Assembly (NCBI GenBank): GCA_045639125.1
Contig: JAZUCL010000021.1
Span: 1-64,000 of the forward strand
Direction of reading: 5' to 3'
Source of the DNA: JAZUCL01 sp045639125
GTDB taxonomy: Bacteria; Bacillota; Clostridia; Oscillospirales; QAMX01
Length of the DNA stretch: 64,000 bases
Shown: positions 23,300 to 32,694 of the stretch, in pieces
Layout of the letters: each line of letters starts with the position of its first letter
Numbering within the stretch: position 1 is the first letter of the stretch
Program-made: the position numbers and the translations under genes
The notes under the pieces: model-generated
The model's database searches: none
Seen by the model: the letters and a program-made list of their open reading frames with translations, nothing else
What the model was told of the DNA's origin: nothing

Positions 23300-26200
23300 T
23301 TACCTCATCTCCTTTCTTCTTAGAGTCAAGGAAATCAAAAAATTCTTCTGCTTTCATACTCCTCTTTACACGGCGTTTGTCTGAAATGTCCGAGAAGTTG
23401 CAAAATCTATAATAGTCGCACCAATCGCATATTGAATTGCGAGTGCTGTCCGAAATCGGATTTGCCTCAACATGTCCGTCAAGAATACTTTTTGCCGTAT
23501 CACGTAAAGTATCACGAGCACAGTTGCGAAGTAGGCGAAATTCTGTATCGTTAATGGCATTTGAATTTTTGCTGAGAGTACCATCTTTGTTTATACTAAT
23601 AGGCAAAAAACGAGAAGATGTATTGGCTGTGTCTTCCATTGCCATAAGAATTTCAGCATTATTTGTTACAACGCCACTTCGTCCCATTGCACCAAAATAC
23701 TCTTTTAAGTATTCCTCATCGCTTTTGTGTCGCTGCGACGAGATGACAGGCAGACGTGCAGCAACATAAAGAATACCTGCATCTGATACAGATTTGGCAT
23801 CTGCAAACTCACTATGTAGTGATTTGTATTGCTCAAATGTATCTTCAAGTGCTGCAAGATACAACGGCATTTGTAAACTTAAACCCACTGCCAAATCACC
23901 AAATGAGAATACCTTTGTACCGCTTTTATAGTCTACGACACGAATATACAGGGTATCATCTTTAAGATACGTATCTACTCGGTCAACTACGCCGATAAAC
24001 TCTGCAGACCTGTCATCATCGAGTGGGACTGATACGGCAGGCAAAGACTTTTCATCGGTGTTTAGACCGCCAAAGTGTAATTCAAAGTCTGTGGGGACAA
24101 ATTGAGAATGAGCAAATTCCGTATGGAGATTGTCCAAAAGACCGTATACTGTGTTTTTAAGGCGTGAGAATAGATAGATAAAACGTGCACTTTTACCTTC
24201 AAAATCACCGAAATAGTTGTGTATATAGTCGTCGATGTGACGATTTGCAACAATTCGTATATCGTCGATTGGTGCGTCACCAAATCGTTTGAATTTAGTT
24301 TGACATTCACGTATGGTATGCTCTAAGATGTAGTGGAGGAATGTGCCGACTTCAGGTGCATCAAAGGCGATATTTTTTCGTGCCTTTAAGCGAAGTCCGT
24401 AGAGAGAAAAGTAGCGGTATCTACATGAACTCCAACAATCAATACGAGAGGCGGTAAGGCGGAGTTTTTTGCCGTAGAGAGCAGTTTTTATCGTGTCATC
24501 GGTAAGAGAATCACGATTTGGTCTGCTTTTTTCAATGAGTTCCTTTGCCTTATCACTCTTTTTAAGAACGTCAAAAAGTGAGCGGGATAGGGAGTCACTT
24601 CTACCCATGGCATAGGCAAGGGTTGCAGATGATGAGTAGAGTTTATAAGGTTTTAACTCACTTTCTGACTCGCATTTACAAAGTGGAAACATATTTTTAA
24701 TTTGACGCATATAGGGAGAAACATGGCAAATAGAGCCGTCACCTGACGTCTCACTTCTTGATAATATTAACGTCTGTGTCGGTGCAACACAAGCACGAAG
24801 CAGTGATAACTGCTCTTGTACCATACGAAGTGCAGGAGTGTCTGAAAGTTCTACACCAAACTCCTCCAACTGTGTGCGGTCTGTATCTGACAAAATTCCA
24901 CTTGTGGAAGAAGATGCCGGCAGTACACCATCTGACATACCGAGAATAATCAATACTTTTGGGTGATGGAAACCGATAGAAGAAATACTGCCTGTATGTA
25001 TACGGTCAATTGATGATGGTATGACGTTTACATCATAACAAGCAAGGCACATTAAAAATAATTCGCAAAACTGAGTGGGTGACATTGGCATATCGCCAAG
25101 AGTATCAACAAAACTGTCAAAGCAAGTACATACGATATCCCAAAGTCTATCGTATTTATCTGCGACAGTTAATTCTCCCATTTCACGATATTTGTCACTT
25201 CGCATATTTAACGCATTTGCAAAGTTCATATCCTCAAGGAAATGGAAAAATGCAGTTGCCTTTTCACGTCCTGTACTATTGCTGGATAACCTGTGATATA
25301 GGTCAATAAGTGGCTTGCAAACTGCGTTACGTATCTCGTTGATTTTGTCAAGACGTGCCTTTGAATCATCGTTCATTTGGGAAGAAAGACCATCGGGATT
25401 CATGTGCCACGCCTTTTCGCTACGCCATTTATTTCCTGTAAGTTTATACTGGAGTGTGTAGTTTTCGAGAGTGTGTATACTGTCATTGTCTATGGGAGTC
25501 AATCCTGTTTTTAACCAACGATAGATGTCATCTGAGTCAAATCCGTTAGTTACTGTTTTCAAAACAGCGTCAATGAATACAACGGCAGGAGTTGCCATAA
25601 CATCACTTTTTACACCATCGAAAATAGGCAAGTCATATCGTTCAAATACGGCGGAGAGCGTCTGATGATAACTTTCAGGGTCGGCATACAAAACGGCAAA
25701 ATCACGAAGTCGAGCATTCCCGTCATAAAGAATATTGCGAATATATGCTGCTGCATACTCACATTCGCTGTATGGTGATTGTGCAGTATAAAGATGTACA
25801 CATTCGGCAGGTGAGTCATAGACTTTGCCGTTATATGTAAAGATGTTGTCCTCCAAAAATGCTAAAGGTGCAGGGCTTTGACGAGTAGGCAAGGAGACTA
25901 TATCACATCGCTTACCTTGCTGGGCGGCGTAGGAATAGAAGAACAACGCATTTTTAGCCGATTTAAGATAGACGTTTTCTTCTGACGCATCGTCAAGGGA
26001 AATGCAATCGAATGCTGCATATACTTCGTCTGAACCTTTTATCATCTGCTTAACAATACGTTTTTCCTGTGTCGTAAAGCCTGAAAATCCAAATATGTAG
26101 ATTTGTGCACCTGTGAAGTAATTTGGATTTTCGTCTAATGTGTCGGCAACACGAGTGAGTGTGTCACGAGGGTCACTTCGCTGACAAAGACTACAGTAGG

Positions 26201-26681
26201 CAGAATAGATGAGATGTAAGTCGAAAAGTTTATTTTTTAATCTAAGGCTACAAAGTGCAGATATTTCTTCTAAATGGGACGGGGATATATCTGCTTGTTT
26301 TAATTCACTCGTAATTGAAAGAAGGTTTTTTAGGAGTTTTGTCATGTTTTCGCAGTGATTGTACACTTTAAGTTGGCTTTGCACAAGTGTATAGGCACGA
26401 TACATATTGAGAAGTTGACCGCCTTCGTCAAGTACCTCGTCAGAAATACCACCAAAGGTGCTAAAAATACGATTTGCAAGACGTGTAAAAGTTAAAACCT
26501 CACACATCTGTGCTACACTATCTCCACCAAACGCACAAAGCATACGTTCTGCATGGTGCGACCACGTTTCAGGCACAAGAATAATCTGCTTACTTGCCCC
26601 TAAACGTGCGTGTTCTTTTGCTAATTTATAGATGTATTCTTCCTTTTGAGCAGTCATACCACCAAGAATCAGACGAAACAT
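23292..26681 (-). CDS. addB: ATP-dependent helicase/nuclease AddB
   Basis: About 1129 residues. The C-terminal nuclease has RIRVVDYKSGTK-like residues (VVDYKSGTKVF). The iron-sulfur cluster Cys are seen in RIDCWSSCRYRYF and, near the end, ICDWCDYYRFC. A central Chi-recognition helicase-like domain is inferred. The N-terminal Walker A expected at GRxGSGKT reads GGMTAQKEE, so this site has lost the Gly-Lys-Ser/Thr core. I chose the ATG at 26681 because AAGGAGG lies 6 bases upstream; a longer form has no such site. The gene is first in the addB-addA operon. Confidence 0.95.
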   Translation of the reverse strand: MFRLILGGMTAQKEEYIYKLAKEHARLGASKQIILVPETWSHHAERMLCAFGGDSVAQMCEVLTFTRLANRIFSTFGGISDEVLDEGGQLLNMYRAYTLVQSQLKVYNHCENMTKLLKNLLSITSELKQADISPSHLEEISALCSLRLKNKLFDLHLIYSAYCSLCQRSDPRDTLTRVADTLDENPNYFTGAQIYIFGFSGFTTQEKRIVKQMIKGSDEVYAAFDCISLDDASEENVYLKSAKNALFFYSYAAQQGKRCDIVSLPTRQSPAPLAFLEDNIFTYNGKVYDSPAECVHLYTAQSPYSECEYAAAYIRNILYDGNARLRDFAVLYADPESYHQTLSAVFERYDLPIFDGVKSDVMATPAVVFIDAVLKTVTNGFDSDDIYRWLKTGLTPIDNDSIHTLENYTLQYKLTGNKWRSEKAWHMNPDGLSSQMNDDSKARLDKINEIRNAVCKPLIDLYHRLSSNSTGREKATAFFHFLEDMNFANALNMRSDKYREMGELTVADKYDRLWDIVCTCFDSFVDTLGDMPMSPTQFCELFLMCLACYDVNVIPSSIDRIHTGSISSIGFHHPKVLIILGMSDGVLPASSSTSGILSDTDRTQLEEFGVELSDTPALRMVQEQLSLLRACVAPTQTLILSRSETSGDGSICHVSPYMRQIKNMFPLCKCESESELKPYKLYSSSATLAYAMGRSDSLSRSLFDVLKKSDKAKELIEKSRPNRDSLTDDTIKTALYGKKLRLTASRIDCWSSCRYRYFSLYGLRLKARKNIAFDAPEVGTFLHYILEHTIRECQTKFKRFGDAPIDDIRIVANRHIDDYIHNYFGDFEGKSARFIYLFSRLKNTVYGLLDNLHTEFAHSQFVPTDFELHFGGLNTDEKSLPAVSVPLDDDRSAEFIGVVDRVDTYLKDDTLYIRVVDYKSGTKVFSFGDLAVGLSLQMPLYLAALEDTFEQYKSLHSEFADAKSVSDAGILYVAARLPVISSQRHKSDEEYLKEYFGAMGRSGVVTNNAEILMAMEDTANTSSRFLPISINKDGTLSKNSNAINDTEFRLLRNCARDTLRDTAKSILDGHVEANPISDSTRNSICDWCDYYRFCNFSDISDKRRVKRSMKAEEFFDFLDSKKKGDEVNG

Positions 26682-26855
26682 ATTATGCCTCCTTCCACTA
26701 AGCCTTTTCTTTATTGTACCACAAAGTATTTGATAAAAAAAGTACAAAATACTTACTCGTTTCAATTATTAGGCAAATGTTGAAACTTTATTATATGTTA
26801 GGACGTCAAAAAAGGTATAAGATTATAATTGTTTTCCGATTAGGAGGATTATCAA

Positions 26856-28370
26856 ATGAAAAGATTAATTTCCATTTTGCTGTCTATTTGTTTGATTTCG
26901 ACTTGTTTTACTACATTTGCCGTATCAAATCAGCCGTCAGAGTGGGCAAAAAGTATAGTTTCAAGTGCGATTTCTAAGGGAATTGTTCCTAAAAAATTAC
27001 AGAGTAACTACCAAGATACAGTTACAAGAAGTGAATTTACATCTCTTATTTACTCTCTTTGGGAGGCGTGGGCTGCTGAGGGTATTTCTTCCGTATCAGA
27101 GGAAAAAGTCAATGAATTATCTAATGAGTATGAACCATTTACAGATTGTAAAGACAAGTCAGTTTTGTTTTGTGCTTCACTTGGTATTGTAGACGGTGTG
27201 GGCAACAATCAATTCTTGCCTAATGCACCTGTGACACGTCAGCAGGCAGCAAAGATATTGCAACGTGCGTGTTCTGTACTTGCTGAACACGTTGTACGTG
27301 AGGACGATATGATTACCACGGCATTTCGTGGTATAACGTCTTGGCAACTGCCCCATATTTGGGCAGATGGCGACGAGATACGCAGTTGGGCAAGAAACGA
27401 GATTATGTGGTGTTATCGCCATAATGTAATGTCGGGTGTTGGAGAAAACAATTTTTTGCCAAATGGCTCTTTTACGAGAGAGCAGGCTATTGCAACGGTT
27501 CTTCGCCTTTACTATGAAAATGGACGTGCAATAGAAAATGCACAGAACCCAAAGGATTTCTATCCAATATATGAAGGTGTAAATACTCGTGCAGTTTCAT
27601 ATTGGCTTGACTCGTCTTTAGAAAAACACAGTACAGACGAGTTAGGTCATCTTCCAAATCCTGACAGCGTAGTTGGTGTAATTATTGCAAGTACGGGCGT
27701 TGGAGCGACACGATTCAATATAATTGATAAGGCTGGCAACCGCCTTTTGAGAGATTTATGGGATGCAGACGGATATTTTTCCGATGTTAAAATCTTTTAT
27801 CCTTACGCTGAAGTTCGCTATAATGGTGAAGTGAAACTCGTTGACCTTACTACAAACGAGGTTTATGAAGGAGTAAGTATCAAGGACTATATCTCTCCTG
27901 CACCTGTCTTGCCAACACCACTTTATAAAGGCTCTGTGGTAGAGGAGAATGGCTTTTATCACATTGTTTCAGGTGACGGAAAAGCGTTGTCTAAAGAGTA
28001 TAGAAACAAAATGGAGCGTTTTGGAGAAAACTTGTATATAGGTTGGGTGTCCGACTCACCACGAAAATACGATATACTATACTGTGATGGGGAAAATGAG
28101 GCAAAAGTTTTACGAACAGAGGAGTTTAGATTTAATAATCAAGTACATTCTCTTGGCGGCGGTCTGTATGCGGTACAAAATACTGACAAAAAAATCACGG
28201 TATTTGATGTGTACGGCGATACGATAGGTGAAATTGTAAGTGATGATGACGATATAGTTCTTTATGGATCTGCCGGAGGTCTTTTATGGACATCAAGTGC
28301 AGAACAAAATGAAGTGTATTACACGCCGAGTGGTATAGCGGTGCATACAAAAAGTGTTGATTTGAAATAA
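26856..28370 (+). CDS. Secreted S-layer homology (SLH) domain protein
   Basis: 504 residues. A signal peptide (MKRLISILLSICLISTCFTTFA, cleavage about 22-24) leads three SLH repeats, seen as VTRSEFTSLIYSLWE, GNNQFLPNAPVTRQQAAKIL and ENNFLPNGSFTREQAIATVL (about 30-220). The C-terminal half (about 320-500) has short beta-repeat units of the KWG/WG type (GFYHIVSGDGKAL, GGGLYAVQNTDKKITVFD). SLH domains anchor proteins to pyruvylated cell-wall polymer. The function of the C-terminal part is unknown. AGGAGG precedes the ATG. It diverges from addB. Confidence 0.9.
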   Translation: MKRLISILLSICLISTCFTTFAVSNQPSEWAKSIVSSAISKGIVPKKLQSNYQDTVTRSEFTSLIYSLWEAWAAEGISSVSEEKVNELSNEYEPFTDCKDKSVLFCASLGIVDGVGNNQFLPNAPVTRQQAAKILQRACSVLAEHVVREDDMITTAFRGITSWQLPHIWADGDEIRSWARNEIMWCYRHNVMSGVGENNFLPNGSFTREQAIATVLRLYYENGRAIENAQNPKDFYPIYEGVNTRAVSYWLDSSLEKHSTDELGHLPNPDSVVGVIIASTGVGATRFNIIDKAGNRLLRDLWDADGYFSDVKIFYPYAEVRYNGEVKLVDLTTNEVYEGVSIKDYISPAPVLPTPLYKGSVVEENGFYHIVSGDGKALSKEYRNKMERFGENLYIGWVSDSPRKYDILYCDGENEAKVLRTEEFRFNNQVHSLGGGLYAVQNTDKKITVFDVYGDTIGEIVSDDDDIVLYGSAGGLLWTSSAEQNEVYYTPSGIAVHTKSVDLK

Positions 28371-28373
28371 ATT

Positions 28374-28406
28374 AAAAGAGTGTCAGAAATTTTCTGACAC
28401 TCTTTT
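28374..28406. terminator. Bidirectional terminator between the SLH gene and rnpB
   Basis: AAAAGAGTGTCAGAA and TTCTGACACTCTTTT with a 3-base loop. T-runs on both strands serve the SLH gene (plus) and RNase P RNA (minus). Confidence 0.85.
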
Positions 28407-28411
28407 AATTT

Positions 28412-28787
28412 GGTGCGACTAAGCCTGTAAGCCGGGTTCTGTCGAGAACAATCATCTATCTTGGCTGTATGTTGCCACACAACTCATGCCACCTATGAAA
28501 CACGCCGGGCAAGCGTTGATCACTTAAGATCGGTTTCTTCTGCGGTGTTGCTCCGGATAGAGTTTACAGGACCATTCGGTCTCCCGATGGTCGGTGAGCT
28601 CTTACCTCGCCTTTCCACCCTTACCACGTCGATGCAAGAACGACATGGCGGTATATCTCTGTTGCACTTTTCCTGAAGTCGCCTTCGGCGGGCGTTACCC
28701 GTTATCCCTGCCCTATGGAGCCCGGACTTTCCTCACTGTATCACCTTTCGGTATTGTACAGCGCGATTGTTTTGCTTACTCGCAAGT
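28412..28787 (-). ncRNA. rnpB: RNase P RNA (bacterial class)
   Basis: On the minus strand the conserved elements GAGGAAAGTCCGGGCTCC, AGTGCAACAGAGA and, at the 3' end, ACAGAACCCGGCTTA are all present in the right order. The 5' TGCGAgTAAGC pairs with the 3' GCTTAgTCGCA to form P1. It cleaves the 5' leaders of pre-tRNA. The ends are set by P1 and are good to a few bases. Confidence 0.96.
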
Positions 28788-28875
28788 GTAGTATAGCACA
28801 GTTAAAATTGAGATTCAAGGGCAAACGAAAAGTTTATTTAGATATACTGTGTAAAATATAAATGAATTACACAAA

Positions 28876-28903
28876 AACCGCCGTGGAATGTTCCACGGCG
28901 GTT
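28876..28903 (-). terminator. Terminator of pckG
   Basis: AACCGCCGTGGAA and TTCCACGGCGGTT around a 2-base loop, followed on the minus strand by TTTTTG. It is about 10 bases after the stop. Confidence 0.9.
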
Positions 28904-28913
28904 AAGTCTATTT

Positions 28914-30698
28914 TTACTTGGAAAGATTTGCTTCAAGAGTAGCAAGTTCTGCCTTAAGTTCCTGGGGAAGTTTTGCTGGATCAAACTTTGCATAGAACTC
29001 CTTGATGCCTTTAACATCTTCAAGCCAGTAATCCTTTTCAACGGTCAAGATGCTCTTGAGATCTTCAAGACCAAACTTGTGGCCGTCTTCAATGGTGTAG
29101 TCAAGACCTGTAAGGTCAAGGTCTTCAGCCTTAGGAATAAAGCCGATTTCAGTTTCAACAGCGTCAACCTTGCCTTCGCAACGGTCAAGCATCCAAAGAA
29201 GAACACGCATATTGTCGCCAAATCCGGGCCACATAAACTTGCCGTTCTCATTAAGACGGAACCAGTTTACGTTGAAAATCTTGGGCTGATGGGTAATCTT
29301 CTTACCCATGTCAATCCAGTGCTGGAAGTACTCAGCCATATTATATCCACAGAAGGGAAGCATAGCCATAGGATCACGACGAACTACGCCGACTGCACCG
29401 GATGCTGCTGCGGTTGTTTCGGAAGCCATGATAGAGCCAACGAATACACCGTGGTTCCAGGAACGTGCTTCGTATACGAGGGGAGCAGTCTTTGCACGAC
29501 GACCACCAAATACGATAGCGGAAATCGGAACACCCTGGGGATTCTCAAATTCCTTGGAGATGCAGGGGCAGTTGATAGCAGGTGCTGTGAAACGGGAATT
29601 GGGATGTGCACCCTTGGAGCCGTCTGTAGGATCCCAAGGCTCGCCTTTCCAGTTGTTAACGCCAACAGGAGGATTCTTATCAAGACCTTCCCACCAAACG
29701 CCGCCATCAGCAGTCTTAACAACATTGGTGAAGATGGTGTTCTTTCTGGTGGAAGCAAGTGCATTGGGGTTGGACTTATTGTTAGTACCGGGAGCAACGC
29801 CGAAGAAACCATTCTCGGGGTTACAAGCATAAAGTCTGCCGTCCTCACCAACACGAATCCATGCGATGTCATCGCCTACTGTCCATACCTTATAGCCCTT
29901 CTTCTGAAGGTACTCAGGCGGAATAAGCATAGCAAGGTTTGTCTTGCCACATGCAGAGGGGAATGCCGCAGTGATATACTTAATATCGCCATTTGGATAC
30001 TCAATACCGAGAATAAGCATGTGTTCTGCCATCCAGCCTTCATTCTTACCAAGGTAAGAAGCAATACGCAGAGCGAAGCACTTTTTACCGAGAAGTACGT
30101 TGCCACCATAACCGGAGTTAACGGACATGATAGTATTGTCCTGTGGGAACTGAACAATGTAGCGGTTCTCTTCGTCAATGTCAGCCTTTGCATGAAGACC
30201 CTTGATGTAATCGGGGCTGTCGCCCAGAGCCTCAAGAACGTTCTTGCCCACACGAGTCATAATAACCATGTTGAGTACAACATAGATAGAGTCGGTAAGT
30301 TCGATACCATACTTAGCAAAGGGAGAACCGACAGGACCCATGGAGTAGGGGATAACGTAGCAAGTTCTGCCAATCATGGAACCCTCGTAGAGTTTGTAGA
30401 GTTTCTCATACATCTCTTTGGGATCCATCCAGTTGTTTGTGGGACCTGCTTCTTCCTTAGTGGGAGCACAGATGAAGGTTCTACCCTCAACACGTGCAAC
30501 GTCATTTACCGCTGTTCTGTGGTAGTAACAGCCAGGGAGAAGATCCTGGTTAAGCATTTCGATTTCGCCAGTGCTGCAAGCCTCTGCACGAAGTTCGTCA
30601 AGTTGTGCCTCACTGCCGTCAATCCATACGACACGATCGGGTTTGGTCTTAGCAACCATTGCATTTACCCAATCAAGCACTGCTTTGTTGTTGGTCAT
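28914..30698 (-). CDS. pckG: Phosphoenolpyruvate carboxykinase (GTP)
   Basis: 594 residues, typical of GTP-dependent PEPCK. The kinase-1a P-loop AFPSACGKTNLAMLIPP carries the reactive Cys diagnostic of the GTP class. ANSRFTAPA-type and FGGRRAKTAPLVYEA segments are also conserved. It interconverts oxaloacetate and PEP with GTP/GDP and probably runs in the anaplerotic, CO2-fixing direction in an anaerobe (inference). Codon use is strongly biased, suggesting high expression. A promoter TTGACA-18-TAGTAT is at 30749-30778. It is monocistronic with its own terminator. Confidence 0.97.
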   Translation of the reverse strand: MTNNKAVLDWVNAMVAKTKPDRVVWIDGSEAQLDELRAEACSTGEIEMLNQDLLPGCYYHRTAVNDVARVEGRTFICAPTKEEAGPTNNWMDPKEMYEKLYKLYEGSMIGRTCYVIPYSMGPVGSPFAKYGIELTDSIYVVLNMVIMTRVGKNVLEALGDSPDYIKGLHAKADIDEENRYIVQFPQDNTIMSVNSGYGGNVLLGKKCFALRIASYLGKNEGWMAEHMLILGIEYPNGDIKYITAAFPSACGKTNLAMLIPPEYLQKKGYKVWTVGDDIAWIRVGEDGRLYACNPENGFFGVAPGTNNKSNPNALASTRKNTIFTNVVKTADGGVWWEGLDKNPPVGVNNWKGEPWDPTDGSKGAHPNSRFTAPAINCPCISKEFENPQGVPISAIVFGGRRAKTAPLVYEARSWNHGVFVGSIMASETTAAASGAVGVVRRDPMAMLPFCGYNMAEYFQHWIDMGKKITHQPKIFNVNWFRLNENGKFMWPGFGDNMRVLLWMLDRCEGKVDAVETEIGFIPKAEDLDLTGLDYTIEDGHKFGLEDLKSILTVEKDYWLEDVKGIKEFYAKFDPAKLPQELKAELATLEANLSK

Positions 30699-30748
30699 AA
30701 TAATGCTCCTTTAATTAAATTATTTTATTTAGATTATCGCATAAAATA

Positions 30749-30778
30749 ATACTATCAAATTTTAGGTGGTTCTGTCAA
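30749..30778 (-). promoter_or_regulatory. pckG promoter
   Basis: Minus strand TTGACA (30778-30773) and TAGTAT (30754-30749), 18-base spacer, 50 bases before the pckG start. Confidence 0.55.
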
Positions 30779-30855
30779 TATTAAAATGCTTAATATTCAT
30801 TATCTTTTTGTAAAGGTTATCTACTCTTTAGACAATACTTGCTGAAAAAACTACC

Positions 30856-31098
30856 TTAAGTTGCATTTTTACCGTCATTATCGTCTGAAAAAAGAGAGAA
30901 ATCCTTCGTATCAAAGCGATCAGATGATGGCATTTTCATTTTCTTTGGGATACGCTTTAACGGGTCATATTCAAATTTTCTGCAATGATAATTACATGAT
31001 ACAACACCATATTTTCGACATAACATATCATTTTCGTCGATAATACTTGCACGCTCACACAGTCCACAGCGTTTCTCAGACTCTTTGTTAAAAAGCAC
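30856..31098 (-). CDS. Small Cys-rich conserved protein downstream of ylbJ
   Basis: 80 residues with RCGLCERASIIDENDMLC and VSCNYHCRKFEYDPLKR, five to six Cys that could bind a metal or Fe-S cluster. Proteins with this CGLC...CxYHCRKFxYDPLKR pattern recur in Clostridia without assigned function. I chose the GTG at 31098 because AAAGGAG precedes it by 9 bases; an alternative ATG at 31155 overlaps the ylbJ stop as ATGA. Either way it is co-transcribed with ylbJ, hinting at a sporulation or envelope link (inference). Confidence 0.65.
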   Translation of the reverse strand: MLFNKESEKRCGLCERASIIDENDMLCRKYGVVSCNYHCRKFEYDPLKRIPKKMKMPSSDRFDTKDFSLFSDDNDGKNAT

Positions 31099-31151
31099 GA
31101 TTTGCCACTCCTTTGTTTGAAACGTATTGCAAGATACGAGGAAAAAATAAT

Positions 31152-32303
31152 TCATTTTATTTGATTGTGCCCGCACCTCATATCTATAATACAGCATTTT
31201 TGCAAAAAGTTAAAGACTTTTTTTATTCTTTTTCTCATTGTACAAAAAATAAATATGAAAACAGAGGATATTGACACAATATATATGGGAATGTTTAGGT
31301 TAAATGCTTGTTGTGAAGTGATAATTACACTATCAAAAAAAGCGGGGAATAATGAAAGTGAAAGCCACGTCAAAAGAGCGGCAATTATACCTTGTGCGAT
31401 CTTTGATATAAAATATAGTTTCATGGAAATGTCAGTATTTGATACGGAAAATGATGTTTGACAATGGACGCATATACCGCCAAATCCAAGTAAAAACGAA
31501 CAGACAATAACTGATAGCGGAGTAGGTGTCAAATTACCTATTTCACGAATACCGCCTGTAACTTCAATTAGACCTTTAAGTGTAGCGGTAAGAAGTTGGG
31601 AGTTAATATGAATTATTGAAAAAACATGAAAATACTCTAATATGTGTATAAGTACAGCAAATATAACAAGGAATGAACATACATTGGCGATGCTTATAGT
31701 GCTGTCTTTTACTGCCGTTACAAATATTTTGGAAAAAGGAATGTTTTCGTATTTATTTTGACTTTTTGTATAACATATTTGTTTCTTTGGACGAAGTATA
31801 ACGGCTATTACGGCCGATGAGATTATATGGATTAAATAGAGAGTTACACCTATGAATACACTGTCAAAAAGATATATTCCCACAACCGACAGAATAAATG
31901 CAGGACCACAGTTGTTTGAAAATGAAATAGCACGCTCAGCCTCTTTTTTACTGCAACCGCCACATCTGTATACGGCACATACATTTTTTGCACCTACAGG
32001 GTAGCCACCGATTACACCAAGAAGATATGCACAGCCTAAGTCTGTATTTATACGAAACAGACGACATACTGTATGTTTGGCAACAGTTCCAATTCCGTTT
32101 GACGTATTAAGTTTCATGATGATAGTTGATAAAACGAAGAATGGAAATAAAGATGGTATAACAGTTTCAATAGACAGCACGATACCGCTTTGGGCAGCGA
32201 TGCCACAGCCTTTTGGGTCAAATAGCAGACCTAATGCAAAAAGTGACAGAAAAACAGTGACGGCAAAGCCTTTTAGCCGTCCTTTTTTTTCGATGTGTGA
32301 CAT
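31152..32303 (-). CDS. ylbJ: Sporulation integral membrane protein YlbJ
   Basis: 383 residues, polytopic, of the nucleoside-recognition (Gate) domain family. The signature starts VLSIETVIPSLFPFFVLS and continues LGVIGGYPVGAKNVCAVY and FSNNCGPAFILSVVG. In Bacillus, YlbJ is a sigma-E-controlled protein needed for the spore cortex and linked to dipicolinate movement. GGAGGG-type SD precedes the ATG. It diverges from yqfC, so two sporulation units start from this intergenic region. Confidence 0.88.
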   Translation of the reverse strand: MSHIEKKGRLKGFAVTVFLSLFALGLLFDPKGCGIAAQSGIVLSIETVIPSLFPFFVLSTIIMKLNTSNGIGTVAKHTVCRLFRINTDLGCAYLLGVIGGYPVGAKNVCAVYRCGGCSKKEAERAISFSNNCGPAFILSVVGIYLFDSVFIGVTLYLIHIISSAVIAVILRPKKQICYTKSQNKYENIPFSKIFVTAVKDSTISIANVCSFLVIFAVLIHILEYFHVFSIIHINSQLLTATLKGLIEVTGGIREIGNLTPTPLSVIVCSFLLGFGGICVHCQTSFSVSNTDISMKLYFISKIAQGIIAALLTWLSLSLFPAFFDSVIITSQQAFNLNIPIYIVSISSVFIFIFCTMRKRIKKVFNFLQKCCIIDMRCGHNQIK

Positions 32304-32405
32304 ATAGTTTTTTATGCCCTCCTTTTTTATAAGTGGTATAAGTATATTCCATACGATACTAAATCAAGAAGTAGAAAAGATAAAATGGGGCATTGGAGGT
32401 TGTAT

Positions 32406-32684
32406 ATGAGCCAATATAAAAAGTCTTTACATGAGAAGATTTCAGAAAAACTTGATTTGCCCTTGGACGTTACGGCGAATCAACCACGCATTACGATACA
32501 AGGCTATCACGAGGCGGTAATATATAACCACAAAGGAATTACAGAATACGGTGAGGAACGAATATGTATTGCAACGCAAAAGGCAACTGTTAAAATAACA
32601 GGTTTTGGTCTTACTATAAAAGCCATGAATGGTGATGCGATATCGGTAGTCGGTCAACTTATCGGTATAGAGTTTTCCTATTAG
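32406..32684 (+). CDS. yqfC: Sporulation protein YqfC
   Basis: 92 residues, short as in the family, with LPLDVTANQPRITIQGYHEAVIYNHKGI and a beta-rich C-terminus ending GQLIGIEFSY. In Bacillus it is a sigma-E-regulon protein of unknown mechanism, always upstream of yqfD. I chose the ATG at 32406, 6 bases after GGAGGT. The stop TAG lies inside the yqfD ribosome binding site. Confidence 0.85.
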   Translation: MSQYKKSLHEKISEKLDLPLDVTANQPRITIQGYHEAVIYNHKGITEYGEERICIATQKATVKITGFGLTIKAMNGDAISVVGQLIGIEFSY

Positions 32685-32694
32685 GAGGGTGAGT

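Noticed and set aside
29079..30749. A 556-codon open frame on the plus strand, opposite pckG
   Set aside because: It is the mirror of a highly biased gene; the minus-strand frame encodes an unmistakable PEPCK with promoter and terminator. The plus-strand product has no domain and no ribosome binding site.
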